Below, in pieces: positions 46,470 to 58,597 of a DNA stretch of 64,000 nt. A program made the translations under genes and the position numbers. Within the stretch, counting starts at the first letter, position 1; every line of letters starts with the position of its first letter. The notes below the pieces were generated by a model, which was given only the letters and a program-made list of their open reading frames with translations, did no database searches and was not told where the DNA came from. The DNA is from Vitis vinifera (taxonomy: Eukaryota; Streptophyta; Magnoliopsida; Vitales; Vitaceae): contig NC_081822.1 in assembly GCF_030704535.1 (NCBI RefSeq), positions 2,595,001-2,659,000 of the forward strand. The letters run 5' to 3'.

Positions 46470-49400
46470 ATGTCGGTATGGTTTCTCTCTCTAACCCTTT
46501 CTCTTCTATTTCACCTTTTCTCATTGACTCAGAAACCCTAATTTGTCCGTTCCAAATCAACAGATCTTCGAGTACAATGGCAGTGCGCTAATCGCCATGG
46601 TTGGCAAGAACTGCTTTGCAATCGCCAGCGATCGCCGATTCGGCGTTCAGCTCCAGACCGTCGCTACCGATTTTCAGAAAATTTACAGGATCCACGATCG
46701 GGTTTTTCTCGGTCTGTCCGGACTGGCTACCGATGCTCAGACTCTGTATGAATCATCGATTGCTCTATCGCCTTGCCTTCATTTTTTTGTTTTGTTTTAT
46801 TTCTGGATTTTTTAAAAAATTTAAATTTTGATGTGTAGATATCAACGGCTTGTTTTTCGGCACAAACTGTATCAGCTTCGAGAGGAGAGGGATATGAAGC
46901 CCGAAACCTTTGCAAGCCTTGTATCTGCTCTTCTTTATGAGAAAAGGTTACTCGCTTATTACTGAAGTTTTTGTTTATCATATTTTTTTTCTGTTTGGAA
47001 TTTTGAAATGGACTTATTATGCAACATTTGCTGGTTTTTCTTTTTGTACTACTGTGATGTATTGTTATCACATACTTATGGTTAGTTGACATGTAGATGC
47101 TTTAGGGTATTGAATCAAAGTGTGTGAGATTTCAATTAATAATTTGAAGACTTTGGTTAAATGGGTTCCAATTATATTATTCTTTAAATGCTTCTATTTG
47201 AGTTTTGGGGAAAAATGTCATTAGTATATTTTATTTATGCCAAAGCTCTTTGCATTTGTGAAGGAAGAAATTGATGAGTTTTGCAATATAACTTGGATAT
47301 GTGGTTATGTGTATTGCATCCACACTTGTGAATTATAAATGAGACAACAGTCACAAAATATAAAATTCTTATTATGGTTGCGCTCTTGTTTTGGATATGC
47401 TATACCATCTGGAAGTTTCAAGCATGCTATTTATCAAAGGTTCCCCTTATCTATCGACTGTGCTATGTAGAAGCATGTTGGTGTTTGTTGTTCTGCATAT
47501 GGGCATTCAAGGCTTGCACTCACATCCGTATGCAATATATCAAACATGTTGCTAAAATTTAGCAACTTAGCTGTGAATTTTCTAATGAATATTACATTAG
47601 GTTGAAACTTACAAACTGGATGCTTAATTAAATGAGGTATTTTCAAGAAGGTCAAACAAATTAAGGAGAGAGAGAGCTCAACAAAAAGAAAAACATTCTA
47701 CAATATCCAAAAGGAAAGTCTAACAAATGGAGTTGAAGATATACATGAAACTAAGAGAGATCTAAAGAAGAATGTCCTTAAATTTCAATACAACCGACTC
47801 CTTGTTAGGAATGATCACATTCCTCTCCTTCCAACTATACCAAATGCACGAAGTGGTGCAACCCCATATGAAGATGCTTACTCAATCTCAGTCAACAAAT
47901 CACAACAAGGTGATCAAGAGACCCAAAAGTCCTTCAAGCCACTAACTAGTGAGAGAGAAGAACATGGATTATCATAGCCCTGATATGGCTAAGTATTGAT
48001 CAGAACACCATGATAATAAACTTTGCAAACCCAAAATGTATATAAATATAACCTTTTAGCTGTTGCATAGATGAAGCAACCATTCTATTTAATATGATAA
48101 TGGGTACTTAAAGACTCTTACATGCAGGATTATGCTGGTCCATTACATTGTTATGCAAGGCTTTAGAATTAAAGTTGATATAAACACTACTGATATCTTT
48201 TTCACCACCGTTTGTATTGTCACTGTTAAATTGCCATCATTGTCACCCTCCCTTTATAAGCACTGTTTTCTTTGGTGTCTGTATGATTTCAATGAAGATG
48301 ATATGCATTTCTGAATATAATGTTTTTTTTTTAGGTTTGGTCCATACTTCTGCCAGCCTGTGATTGCTGGATTGGGAGATGAAGACAAGCCATTCATTTG
48401 CACAATGGATTCAATTGGAGCCAAGTATGTTGAATTTCTTCGCTTGTGTAACCTTCTCGTGGACTCATAGTTGTACATATGTCAGCATACTGAGTTGTAC
48501 ATGTGTCAGCATACTGAGGATTCTCAGCAGCTCCAAAATTTAAAATTGTTCTATAATTTTTTTAAGATGGAGATTTGGTTGTTCTTTGAAAAACTGTGTT
48601 TACACACTTTGGCAGTCAATTTGAGCTTGTTTGTGCTAATTTCTGGTGCATGTGTTGAAATTTATGTATTTAATGCTGATAGTTTATGTTGGCCCAAGTA
48701 TGAATTTGACCCTTAAATGTGTAGGATGTTTAGTGGCAGTGAGTTTTTTGGGTGTATTTACAATTTATGACAAGTCCTCTCACAATATTGCTGGAATATT
48801 GTGTCAAAGTTTGATTTCTAAGTAGTAAATGGTTGTCATCAAGGTTTTGCAAGAAAGAATCTATTACATATCCACATTTTTTAGTCAGAAGACAATTAAA
48901 GATTGTAAACTGTATTTTAACTTTGATAAAACTAGAAAAAAAATGGTTATCCTATGAAAGAAACGGGTTGTGCATAAGTACATGATCAACATTGCACCAA
49001 AAGGAGGAAGATAATGACTTTGTACTAGGTTGTCTTATACCCATGGAATTTATGGCTTATTTTGTCATGTGATGCAATATTTGTTGATATCCATGCTCAA
49101 TGGTAAATAATAATGCTTTGAAAATGCTATAGAACTATAGAAATTCTAAAGTTAACAACATGCGGCCTTAGAACCCTTATAGAAAAAAAAAAGTGCATTT
49201 AGAACCATGCATAATCTTATTCATGTTTATTTACCTCCCCCCACCCCCCAAAAATAAATAAATAAATAAATTCACATTTTGATGTGTTTTGTCTGATTAT
49301 AGGTTGATCCAAGCTTTCTTTTTGGGTGATATTGACATTATGGTGCTTTACCTAATTTTCTTTAATTTTTCTTCTTCCTCACATCCAGGGAGCTTGCTAA

Positions 49401-52400
49401 AGATTTTGTTGTTGCTGGTACTGCCTCTGAGTCTCTTTATGGTGCCTGCGAGGCCATGTTCAAGCCCGACATGGTTTGTCTCAATATTAAACTTGAATTA
49501 ATTTTCTATTGAAATCCTATTTTATTTTTTTAAGTTAAGTTCCATATGCTTGGAATGTGTGAACTCACATATGCATCCTTGAAATTAGAGCCTTATATTT
49601 ACTTTATTTTTTCCCTTTCGTAAATATAATGAGATAGGCTTGTATTAGCTTGCTCATCAATGTTTAGAAATCAGGCTCAAGCTTAAATTTGAAGATTGAG
49701 ATTTTAAAAAGTCAAGTTTGTGCAAACAAAGTTTGATTTTAGCACATGGAATCATGGACCGTTGATGTTGGCAGTTGGAATGTCATGACCACTTCAGTAA
49801 CTTGGTCAAAAGGAGCACTAAAAAGAGAAGTTGACTAGTAATATAGAGTGGGGGGCGATGAGGACTTGACTAAGCTTTTAAAGTGTTGTAGTTGATGATT
49901 TGAAGTGATGTACTTTGGCATGTGGAAAAATTTGTTGTACTTGGACCTGGAAATGCATATCAGAGTTACATAAGGAACTAAACCCATGCATGGGCAAACC
50001 TGTAAAACCATGTTTCTATTCACCACTCTAAGCTTTAATCAATTTGGAGGCCACCTTGATCCAATTCCATCCTGAATAATCTTGACCAGCTAATATTCAT
50101 TGTTGTTTCACAACTCTTTCTCTTCATTATGCCATCCTGAAAAGAGATAAGGATGTGAAGCTTGACTTGAAAACAGGCAACTAGTCTTGCTTTGCACCAA
50201 AAGTTAGCTTTGCATTTTTGCATCCCTATGTCCTTCCATTCCTATAGACCATCCAAGGACTAAAAGAATATTGACATGAATTGGGAAGTGGCTGGATTGG
50301 GAACTCAACTAGGAGTAAATCCTTGGCTGACACCCAGTTTTATCTATTGACTACAATTTTCCTAATGTAAGATTGTGGGCCTAAATGGGATTCTAGTACC
50401 AGATTCTTAAGGTAAGTTCAGAATCTGCTTGGTTGGAATCTTAACTGGGAATATCCAATCATGGACTTACACCTGTCTAGTGACTAGTGTTTTCCTGAAA
50501 CACATTCAAGTCATATGATCTCTGGGCTTGTTAAAAATGAATCAAATAAGCTGTCCAATGAAACTGCAATAGGAGCAGAAAGTTCTATTTTTATTTTGTT
50601 CTTAATGTCAGATAGCTTGGTCTCAAGTAGACTGACATGATTTAGATCCCCTATAACTCCACTCTGGATTCTACAGAGTCTCGAGGCATGCTGTTTTTTT
50701 TGCCCATGTATGAGCGTCTGAAAAGTCGCAAACAAATATGAATCTCTCTGCATCATGTGATCAAACGTAATAATCTATGATTATGCTTTATTATTAGGAA
50801 AAAGGGTATTCTGTTTATATTTTCATTTATGCTATGTGGATACTTGAGCATATCTGAGTTATACATGTTGGTCAGTAAATATAGGCATGAGGAACATAGA
50901 AAAAAAGGGACTCGTTCTTAATTTGCTAGATTTTTCTGATATACTCCTTTTATTGGTTCTTAGGTTACAGCAGATTTTCAAAAGACGTGGTATATCCATG
51001 ATATACAATCTTAGATTAAATCAAAGATTTTATTTTACTGAGAGTATAGTGGAAGCAATTTGTCACTTCCACCTTAAAATTTTGAAAATTTTATGCTAAC
51101 GTCTGGATTAACCATATAAAACTGTTAGAATTTTTGGTTGCTCTTGTTTAGTATTTACCCTCTTCAAATCATCCTTTGTATTTTTGGAAGGATTTGTGCT
51201 TAATAATTCATAGCAACAAATTGGTTTTTTTTTATTTTTTTTTATTTTTATCAACTCCATTGATACACATACCTGACTCACTAAAACACAAGATTTGTTC
51301 TTATAAATTCATGTAATAGAATCTACAACTCATCACCATAAGCAAATTACATTGATTTTCTTGGCTATGCTACCTGAATCCCCCGATTTCGCCAAGCTTA
51401 CCCATATCAACATAGATGTGGGTATGAGTCCTTATGAGATACTCCTTTGCTTTGGATCTGGCTATTGGATTTTGATTCACTTATTTCTGTATTTTCAACT
51501 TCCTTAGCAAATAATTGCCTGAAAAAAGAATGTTTGCTGGAAGAGATCTTTAATAAAAATATTTACAGATCAAACAAGAAAAGAGGAAGAGTTTTTCTCA
51601 AAGATATTTGTGTTTTTTATTGGTATTTAATTGATTTTTACTTATTTATTTATTTATTTATCTATTTTGCTTTTATTATGCTGTGTTCAATTTTTCGTAC
51701 TTGTTATTGAGATCTTTTTTAGCCAAACCTTGTATGCTAAAATTTGTTGGTGTAAAGGATCAGATACCTAGGCATGTACCCACACCAAACCAATGCAAAT
51801 AGCTTCTTGGCTACCAAATGCAGCTTAACCTGAAACAATAAACCAAAAGACTATGGGTTTTCATTCCAATTCACCAGTAACCAAATTGAAAAGGTGGTTA
51901 GGACTTTTTCTTTTGGGCTGATTACATGGTTTGGAATTCTTTCTTGCTACGCAACTAAAAATTATTGTGCTAAGATACAGCATGCTCCCTTTAGTCATCT
52001 TTCGTTCCCATGTCAAGCTAATGGGATCAGCTGCATTGACTCTTTATTTTAACTATTATTCAGGAACCTGAGGAATTATTTGAGATCATCTCTCAAGCAC
52101 TGCTCTCATCAGTAGATCGTGACTGCTTGAGTGGTTGGGGAGGACATGTCTATGTTGTGTAAGCTTCTCTTGCTCTGCTTTCTACTGCATAGAAAATAAT
52201 TATGTTCTGAGCTTAGTATTTATCCATCAATTTGATAATAATGGAATCCAAGTGTGCTAGTCCAGAGAGATGAATTTTTAAGGTTGGTTTCCCTTTTTTT
52301 TTTTTTTTTTTGGCATTTTAAATATTTTCTTTACTTGTCCCATTCGTTCAAAAACCCAGGTTTCAAGATTCCAAGTTAGACCTTGTTTAGTAACTATTTT

Positions 52401-53783
52401 TTAAGATAGTTTTTAAAAACAGTTTTCAAAAATTATTCTTTGATGTTTTGTAAAACAAAAGTATGTTTAGGAATCTGAAGTGTTTCTAACTTTAATACTT
52501 TTAAATATGTTTTTAAAATCATTTTTATGTCTAGAGCTTTATTTTTAATCATTTATACATGTTTGTATAATTATTTTTTTAAAACAACTCTAAAAAAATA
52601 AGTGAAAACAATTAAAAGATGTTCTATGAAAACACTCTATTTTCTGTTTTTTAAAACAAAAAACAGATTTTTGGTTGTCAAATATGTTTTCCAATCTTTT
52701 TGTTCTAAAAAATAGAAAACTATTCTCGAAAACAGTTGTCAAACATGCCCTTAGTTTTCCTTTTTTTCATCTTGTTGACAACCAAAGTAGTTTCTGGGTT
52801 TTGTCTGCTCTGTTTGAATACAGAGTAAGGGAATGAAGTATGTTATGCTATTGCCTATTTACCCCTTGTTGAAGCCCGTTTCCATCATTTTGAAAAATTG
52901 TGTGGGGTTCTTATAAACCCATCCTACAAGCACAGCAGTGGTGGTTTTTGTTGTGGTTGTTGGGGGGGGGCGGGTGGGGTAGGTTTCTGCCATTTCCAAA
53001 GTACTTCTCCCAAACACTAATGGAGCCTTATGGTGGCTTCATTTGATTGCTTGGAATTGTAGGAAAAGAGAACAACTCTTGATCTTACTACTGCTAATCA
53101 AACTCAACTTTTACTAAATTGACTTATCTAGGTCTCACTTGGATACACTTCCTTTTTTTTTTTCTATAAAAAGAAAATAGAAAGTAGTAATAACTTTTAT
53201 ATAAAATGTGGAACTCTTAGTATAGCCTTAACTTATATCTTTAAATAGTTTAAAAAATTCTAAAATTTGAGATAGTAAAAAAATTTTAATACCTTAATTT
53301 TTTTAAACAATTATGAAAAACTATTACCTTTTTATTGTAGGTCTCCAAGAGTTTTTGTATTTATATAAAAGTTAGTACAATTGTTTATTTTTAAAAAAAC
53401 AGAAATGAGGAAGTGTATGCAATCTGACACCGATTTATTTTTCTGATGAGTTGGTGGTAATTGAATGGAGAATTAGTGAACTTCTCTGTCCTCCCCAATT
53501 GAAACTTTCTAACTATTTCATTAGATGGCTTTTCATTCATCAAAGGAAATACCTATCCGTTTAGTAGCTTTACAGCTTTTGCTTTCTCAATTTTTTTTCC
53601 ACGACTTCGTTTACTGTTTTCCCAATTAAACCAATAGTTCACATTAATAAGATAGCAGATGGGTATATTATTTTCAACATTTTTTTTTTTTTATGGTCAA
53701 TTGGTTCCATTTTAATCTGCTTCTATTGCTACAGCACACCAACTGAAGTGAAGGAGAGGATCTTAAAAGGAAGGATGGATTGA
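46470..53783 (+). CDS. PBC1: 20S proteasome subunit beta type-3 (PBC), 7 exons
   Basis: Non-catalytic beta-3 subunit of the 20S proteasome core, which degrades ubiquitinated proteins in cytosol and nucleus. Exons: 46470-46475, 46564-46745, 46839-46946, 48335-48424, 49389-49473, 52064-52158, 53735-53783; all introns are GT-AG. The spliced frame is 204 aa, the length I recall for Arabidopsis PBC1/PBC2. The first coding exon is only ATG-TCG. Conserved text: [105 protein letters not shown] and the C-terminus ERILKGRMD. Like other beta-3 subunits it starts with a short N-terminus, with no propeptide and no catalytic Thr1. Introns 3 to 6 are 0.96-2.6 kb, with a LINE-like remnant in intron 3 and two fold-back elements in intron 6. 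Whether this is PBC1 or PBC2 cannot be decided. Confidence 0.96.
47640..48000 (-). mobile_element. Possible LINE remnant in PBC intron 3
   Basis: The text around 47690-47980 (CTCCTTGTTAGGAATGATCAC, CCTTCCAACTATACC) resembles the minus strand of LINE C-terminal regions, as at 6490-6900. It is short, lacks a clear tail or target duplication, and could be another kind of repeat. Confidence 0.35.
48469..48516. repeat. 24-bp direct duplication just after PBC exon 4
   Basis: AGTTGTACATATGTCAGCAT plus ACTG at 48469-48492 is repeated at 48493-48516 with one mismatch (ATATG to ATGTG). It starts 44 bp after the exon 4 donor at 48425. Confidence 0.95.
52379..52752. mobile_element. Fold-back MITE in PBC intron 6
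   Basis: The left part CCTTGTTTAGTAACTATTTT and the right part, which on the other strand reads GGGCATGTTTGACAACTGTT, form an imperfect long inverted repeat. The interior is AT-rich with TTTTTAAAAACAG words. A related sequence lies at about 60838-61180 (shared GATGTTTTGTAAAACAAAA and TGTATAATTATTTTTTAAAA). Confidence 0.65.
53136..53428. mobile_element. Second fold-back element in PBC intron 6
   Basis: GGATACACTTCCTTTTTTTT at the left is mirrored by GGAAGTGTATGCAATC at the right. Inner inverted words (AACTTTTATATAAAATGTGG against CTTTTATATAAATACAAAA) support a hairpin of about 290 bp. Non-coding. Confidence 0.5.
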
Positions 53784-55107
53784 CCTTTCTCCACAGAGCT
53801 GATAGTTGATCCCCTTCTATATCTGCATTTGGTTACCTGTTTTCTTCCTTCCCATCTGTGGCCTGCATTTGAAGTGGAAACCTGTTATCATGTCTTTAGT
53901 GATTTGTGCTGACTTTTTCTGCAGTGCTCTAATTGATGTAAACTGATAAATTTTAAAGTTACATCTCCCCAGCAATTCCAGTGGAAGGATAGGTCCTTTT
54001 GATTTATAAAATTTGTATGCTATTGAATATTTCTTCCAAGAAAGACGCGTTACTACATGGATTTAGCCATTGTTTTATCAGTCTTTCCTGGTATACTCTC
54101 TTATAGACATTATGCTTCCTTATCAATCTTTTATGTAGATTAGTTTTGTCATCTTTTACCAGTTTGGTTTTACTAAAGTACCTCTTGCTTCATCTATCCT
54201 TGTCCAAAGGTGGAGATAGAGGAGTAATTCTTTCCCCTTCTTGCTTGTTTCTTTTGTCTTTGAATTTGGTGATTCTATATGCCATCATTTTCTTATCTAT
54301 TACATGGGAGGTTGAAACATTGTTGTTCGATTGAAAGATTCTCACTTCAACCATGCGGCATGTACTCCTGCATTTCCTTCTTGAAGTAGCAATACTATAA
54401 CCAGCATTATCCACACTTATTATGTTGAAAATGGACTACTTTAGTTGCATGATGATTTCTTCAACTACCCATACCATGATTCATGCTAGTCTGAATTTTT
54501 ATTTTTCCCCAAAGCTATTTGAGATCCATTCGTTGATGGGTGATCTGTACTCAAAGCATCATGTCTTGAGAAAGGCCAAAAGGTTGGCAATGGTCCGGTG
54601 AACGTGGCCGTCAAGAGCTCAGTTTGTTTGTACATACTTTCAGTTGGTTCATAAAATTTGATCAACTTTACCACAGCTGTCTTATCTAGCGTGGATATGT
54701 TTCTTCCACCCAAATGTTTGATGTTTAAAATTTTTAAATTGCATGGAGATTAGTGTTGAAGTTGGGAAGTTTGAAGGAGATAATTTGGTTCTGGTAAAGA
54801 ATTGGGCCCTATACAGACCCCATTCCTCCCTTCCTTAAGAAGTTGGGCTCACGGAGTTTTATTATATTATTTAAAAATAAATAAATTGTCAAAATGACAT
54901 TTTTGCCTTGTTGTCGGAACAGGGAAAAAAATGTTAAGAAGGCACATGGGGTGCACCCCGGGGAGCAGATCTGTGAAACGGACCTTTGAAAGGCGGCTAA
55001 ATGTGTCTCTCTCTTTCACTTTCAGTTATGTTCGTAACTTTGAAAATAAGAGGCTCTCGCTTTCTCCCCCAACTTCTACCCCGTTTTCAACACCCATCAT
55101 ACACTTA
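53784..55107. other. 3' flank of PBC and intergenic region
   Basis: Presumed 3' UTR of the proteasome gene followed by unique-looking sequence. Short open frames here show no family resemblance. No RNA gene or transposon end was recognised. Confidence 0.4.
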
Positions 55108-55384
55108 GGTGGTGTTTGTTTTTTTGGCTTTTTGTTAAAAACCATTTAGTTTTAGAATTTAGGTTGTTTGTTTTTTTACTTTTTCATGACTTATTATAAA
55201 CTTTTTACTAAATAGAAAAAACCAAAATATGTAACTTTTTCTAAATAGAAAAAATAACACAATGAATTTTTTTACTTTTTAATATTTAATAGAAATAAAA
55301 TACTATAAAAACAAACAATCTAATATTTAATACTATTAAGTATTAAGGTTCTATTTAGAATTAAGTAAAAAAACAAACACCACC
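55108..55384. mobile_element. PIF/Harbinger (Tourist-like) MITE, 277 bp
   Basis: Perfect terminal inverted repeats GGTGGTGTTTGTTTTTTT on both ends, and a TTA trinucleotide on each side (55105-55107 and 55385-55387), the target duplication typical of PIF/Harbinger. The interior is AT-rich and non-coding. It lies about 465 bp upstream of the next start codon, so it may contribute to that gene's promoter. Confidence 0.9.
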
Positions 55385-55849
55385 TTACCTTTCTTGCAAA
55401 ACCCTTCCAAAGTTCAGAATAACTTCTCTCTCATACTTGCTTTCAATTTCAATGTATCTTAATTTTCCAGGCCTCTTTCCCATATTCAGTGCTTAATGCA
55501 AATTCTGGATACTTCTATTTAAATTTCAGATTTTTCCATTTCTTTGTTGCTTTTATTTTCTTCTTTTCCATAATGATTTGGAAACTGGAAGACAGGCACG
55601 AACCCATAGAAAATTAAAGCAATATCAATCCTCAACTTGAAAAGGCCAAATGTGTTTCCCAATATTTTAAATACTCACATGTAAGGGTTGATTTAATTTA
55701 GTGCAAGTTTCTTTTTCAAACATTTCCAGAGGATCTTATGATTGCATGATGATGATTATCATGTAGAAGTTGAACACACAGAGAGTATAACGGTATCTGT
55801 AGATGTCCTAGCAGCTGTTTGGCGCAAGGGAAATTAGTTTCCCGCGTAG

Positions 55850-57076
55850 ATGGGGAATGTAATAGGTTCATTTTTTTCGGGGTTCGCTAGAGTTATTGGC
55901 GATCTGTTTGGCTCTCCACTCGATTTCCTTTCTGGAAAGTCTTGCAGGTAATACGTCTTCCTCAGTAGTGTGTTATACAATCAAGTCCAAAGTGTTCACT
56001 AGAGTTTAAAGATAACCAATCAATTTTTATAGCACAACTGAACATGCCCTTCATAAAAAATCTAAATTTTTTTATGTTTTATTATGATAGAACGGTAAGT
56101 TTTTTATTTATCTATTTATTTTAAATTTTCTTGTTATTATGGCTGAAATATTTGTTATGTTTGGTTTGGATGATTGCATAGCTCGGTTTGCGGAATAACA
56201 TGGGATTTCATCTGTTACATCGAAAATTTCTGCGTTGCCAATCTGCTGAAGATAGCCATGGTGTCTTTTCTTCTCTACATAGGTGAGTCACATTTGAAGA
56301 TCAGAATTATTAATAAAAGCTTTACAAAAAAAAACGTTTTTATTCCTCTTCAGCAAATCTTGATAGGATTTGGATTTAAGTAGTGGTGGCACCCACAGTT
56401 GTTATGAAACATGTGACCATCCAGGCTGGGATGTCCTATTAACCCAGAGATCCGGTGGGCTAATAGGCAGAGAAGGTTGGCCCATCCAACAGCCTTTCAC
56501 ATGTATGATGTATCTATCCTTGTTTTAACTCTAAACTTGCGATCTCCTTGTTTGCTTTGACAATTTCCAGTTCTCTTGTTCTTCTACCTACTTTGCAAAC
56601 TGGGCATTTGCAATTGCATTGGCCGGAGCCTCTGCAAAATGGTGTGGGCATGCTTCATTTCATGTTTCTCTGCATGGGAATACTGCTGCACTTTCTTGTG
56701 TGTTAAGCTTCCAAGGCTCAAAAGGACAAACCGAGGACACATAAAAGACTTTCAAGTGTCTGATTCAAGTTGTGATGGAGAAGGTGACAGTGAAATCTTT
56801 TCATATAATGCACATAGGCCTATCGAAGTGAGAAGACCACCGTCTCGGCGATGGAGGGATCATAGAGCAAGTCACTTAAGAAAGTCCTTGAGGCCAAGAA
56901 GTCATCAAATTCGAGTAGGGATTAGCAGAGACTCGGTTCACAGTTCTAGAAGAAACTCGATTAAGCATGACAATTACATTAACACAGTCCATGGCATTAG
57001 GGTTACACGAACATCGAAATTCGTGCAAAAAGGCCTTAGTTTCAAGGGCACAGTTCATCGGAGCCGAAGATGGTGA
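55850..57076 (+). CDS. Cys-rich membrane protein of unknown function (3 exons)
   Basis: Exons 55850-55947, 56182-56282 and 56571-57076 join in frame through GT-AG introns to give 234 aa. The N-terminus is MGNVIGSFFSGFARVIGDLF; Gly2 could be myristoylated, although position 6 is not Ser. One strongly hydrophobic segment at about residues 54-74 spans the exon 2/3 junction (AMVSFLLYIVLLFFYLL). It is followed by a Cys-rich stretch (about 75-110; GICNCIGRSLCKMVWAC, WEYCCTFLCVKL) that may be palmitoylated or partly membrane-embedded. The last 120 residues are hydrophilic and rich in Arg, Ser and His (RPPSRRWRDHRASHLRKSLR). I have a vague memory of similar conserved plant proteins but no assigned function. 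Splice sites and phase are convincing; transcript support is not available. Confidence 0.75.
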
Positions 57077-57177
57077 AGGCCTTGGATACTCACATGAGAC
57101 GAAAAATAAGTTTTGTATGTGTTGTTTGTATTATTTTAGCCATTGGGGCTTGGCCTAAACATTAAAATTTTGAGTTT

Positions 57178-57350
57178 GGAATATGGAATATTGTACTTGA
57201 GGAGAAATGGTTTTCCATTGCTTTGCATGGACGTTGCTTTCTCTATGAATGGGGCTAAAAGTATGGTAGAGTATTGAATGAGGAATATGGAATGTAGTCA
57301 TCAATGAGAAGTTGTTTTCCATTGCTTTGCATGAAAGTTGCCTTCTCTTT
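57178..57350. repeat. 104-bp imperfect tandem duplication
   Basis: GGAATATGGAAT...GTTTTCCATTGCTTTGCATG...GTTGC(T/C)TTCTCT is found from 57178 and again from 57282. It fills most of the 374 bp between the membrane-protein stop and the RING start, so it includes 3' UTR or 5' UTR/promoter sequence. Confidence 0.85.
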
Positions 57351-57450
57351 AAAGAAACCTTCTTCAAAGAAAGGTGGTTTAACATTCCCCTCATATATCT
57401 TAATACAATTGATCTAAGGAGTACTCTGCTCTTATTCCGAATTTTCTTCA

Positions 57451-58074
57451 ATGGACAGTGATGATGAGGAGACCAAAAGGGCATCCAGGAGTGTGGCCTT
57501 CACCCAACTCAACCAAGTCGCCTCCGATTTCGCCCTTGCAATAGCCCTGCAAGAGCAAGAGAGGAGGGCCTTCACAACTCTCCTCCCTACGATATTCCAA
57601 ACCAACAGTGATGAGCTCGAAAGCGATTCCTCAGATGAAACCGACGATGACGAGGACGAGGACAGCGATGATGACAGCCATGACTTCTTCCCCAACAGCC
57701 ATGAAACGGAAGAGGGGCTAGAGTTCTTGGAGGGAGAAGGCAGCAACAGCGATCAAGACATGGAGGAGGACGACATCGACCCGGACCAACTTTCTTACGA
57801 GGAGTTGATTGCCTTAGGAGAGATTGTTGGAGAAGAGAGTAGAGGATTATCAATGGAGGAAATCTCCGCTTCCCTGCGTCCTTACACTTGCCATTCTCTC
57901 CGCTCCAAAACTGCGGTAGATCGATGTGTGATTTGCCAAGTTGAGTATGAAGAAGAAGAGAAGCTCGTGGCTCTTCCCTGTGAACATCCATACCATGCAG
58001 ATTGCATAACCAAGTGGCTTCAGATTAAGAAGACATGCCCAATATGCAGCACCGAGGTTTCATCATTGCCCTAG
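57451..58074 (+). CDS. RING-H2 E3 ubiquitin ligase, BIG BROTHER-like, single exon
   Basis: A 207-aa protein from ATG 57451. It has an acidic middle (about 51-112, Asp/Glu/Ser-rich: SDETDDDEDEDSDDD), then LSYEELIALGEIVGEESRGL. That segment and the RING match the architecture of BIG BROTHER and related E3 ligases as I remember them (growth and organ-size control through ubiquitination). The RING-H2 motif is complete: C159, C162, C177, H179, H182, C185, C196 and C199, with the E2-contacting CVIC and the W189 position conserved (ITKWLQIKKTCPIC). It would act in cytosol or nucleus; no membrane segment. Absence of introns distinguishes it from BIG BROTHER itself, so a BBR-like paralog or retro-derived copy is possible. 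AATAAA lies at 58195. Function beyond E3 activity is inference. Confidence 0.87.
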   Translation: MDSDDEETKRASRSVAFTQLNQVASDFALAIALQEQERRAFTTLLPTIFQTNSDELESDSSDETDDDEDEDSDDDSHDFFPNSHETEEGLEFLEGEGSNSDQDMEEDDIDPDQLSYEELIALGEIVGEESRGLSMEEISASLRPYTCHSLRSKTAVDRCVICQVEYEEEEKLVALPCEHPYHADCITKWLQIKKTCPICSTEVSSLP

Positions 58075-58194
58075 AACATTCTATCTACCTCTTCATCTTC
58101 TTCCTCTTCAATCTATAATGGTTTAGGTTTCCATTGTTAAGATTTGTGTAAGTGTGTGTGCTGAATGAAGATGTTCATATACACCAAAAAATGC

Positions 58195-58200
58195 AATAAA
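58195..58200 (+). terminator. Candidate poly(A) signal of the RING gene
   Basis: AATAAA 121 bp after the stop codon, followed by AAATAAAC at about 58210. Plant polyadenylation signals are loose, so this is only the best visible match. Confidence 0.45.
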
Positions 58201-58533
58201 TTGATCGTGAAAATAAACTTTATTGACTCTGTCTCTTTAATTAATATGTTGCGACACGGGGAGAGTTTTTAGAAGTATATATATATAGACTTCTCTTAAT
58301 CTTATAAACGTATTTTAAAGTTATAGATGTAATATGCCCCAACCGTTTATATAAACTTATCTTAATTTTATGAACGTATTTTAAAATTATATATGTAATA
58401 TGCTTCAACCGTTAATAGAAATATATATATTCGGGTTTTTCTTCATTTTATAAATATATTTTAAAGTTGTAGGTGTCATACTCTCATAAGCTCAAACCGT
58501 TTTAACCTAATTGAAGCATGTCTTAATAAAGTT

Positions 58534-58534
<1 letters not shown>

Positions 58535-58595
<61 letters not shown>
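58535..58595. repeat. (AT)n microsatellite
   Basis: About 60 bp of nearly pure TA dinucleotides. Likely polymorphic and hard to sequence through. Confidence 0.97.

Positions 58596-58597
<2 letters not shown>

Noticed and set aside
57432..57991. Ser-rich and Pro/Arg-rich minus-strand open frames
   Set aside because: They mirror the acidic GAT/GAG-rich region of the RING gene; no domain and no start context.
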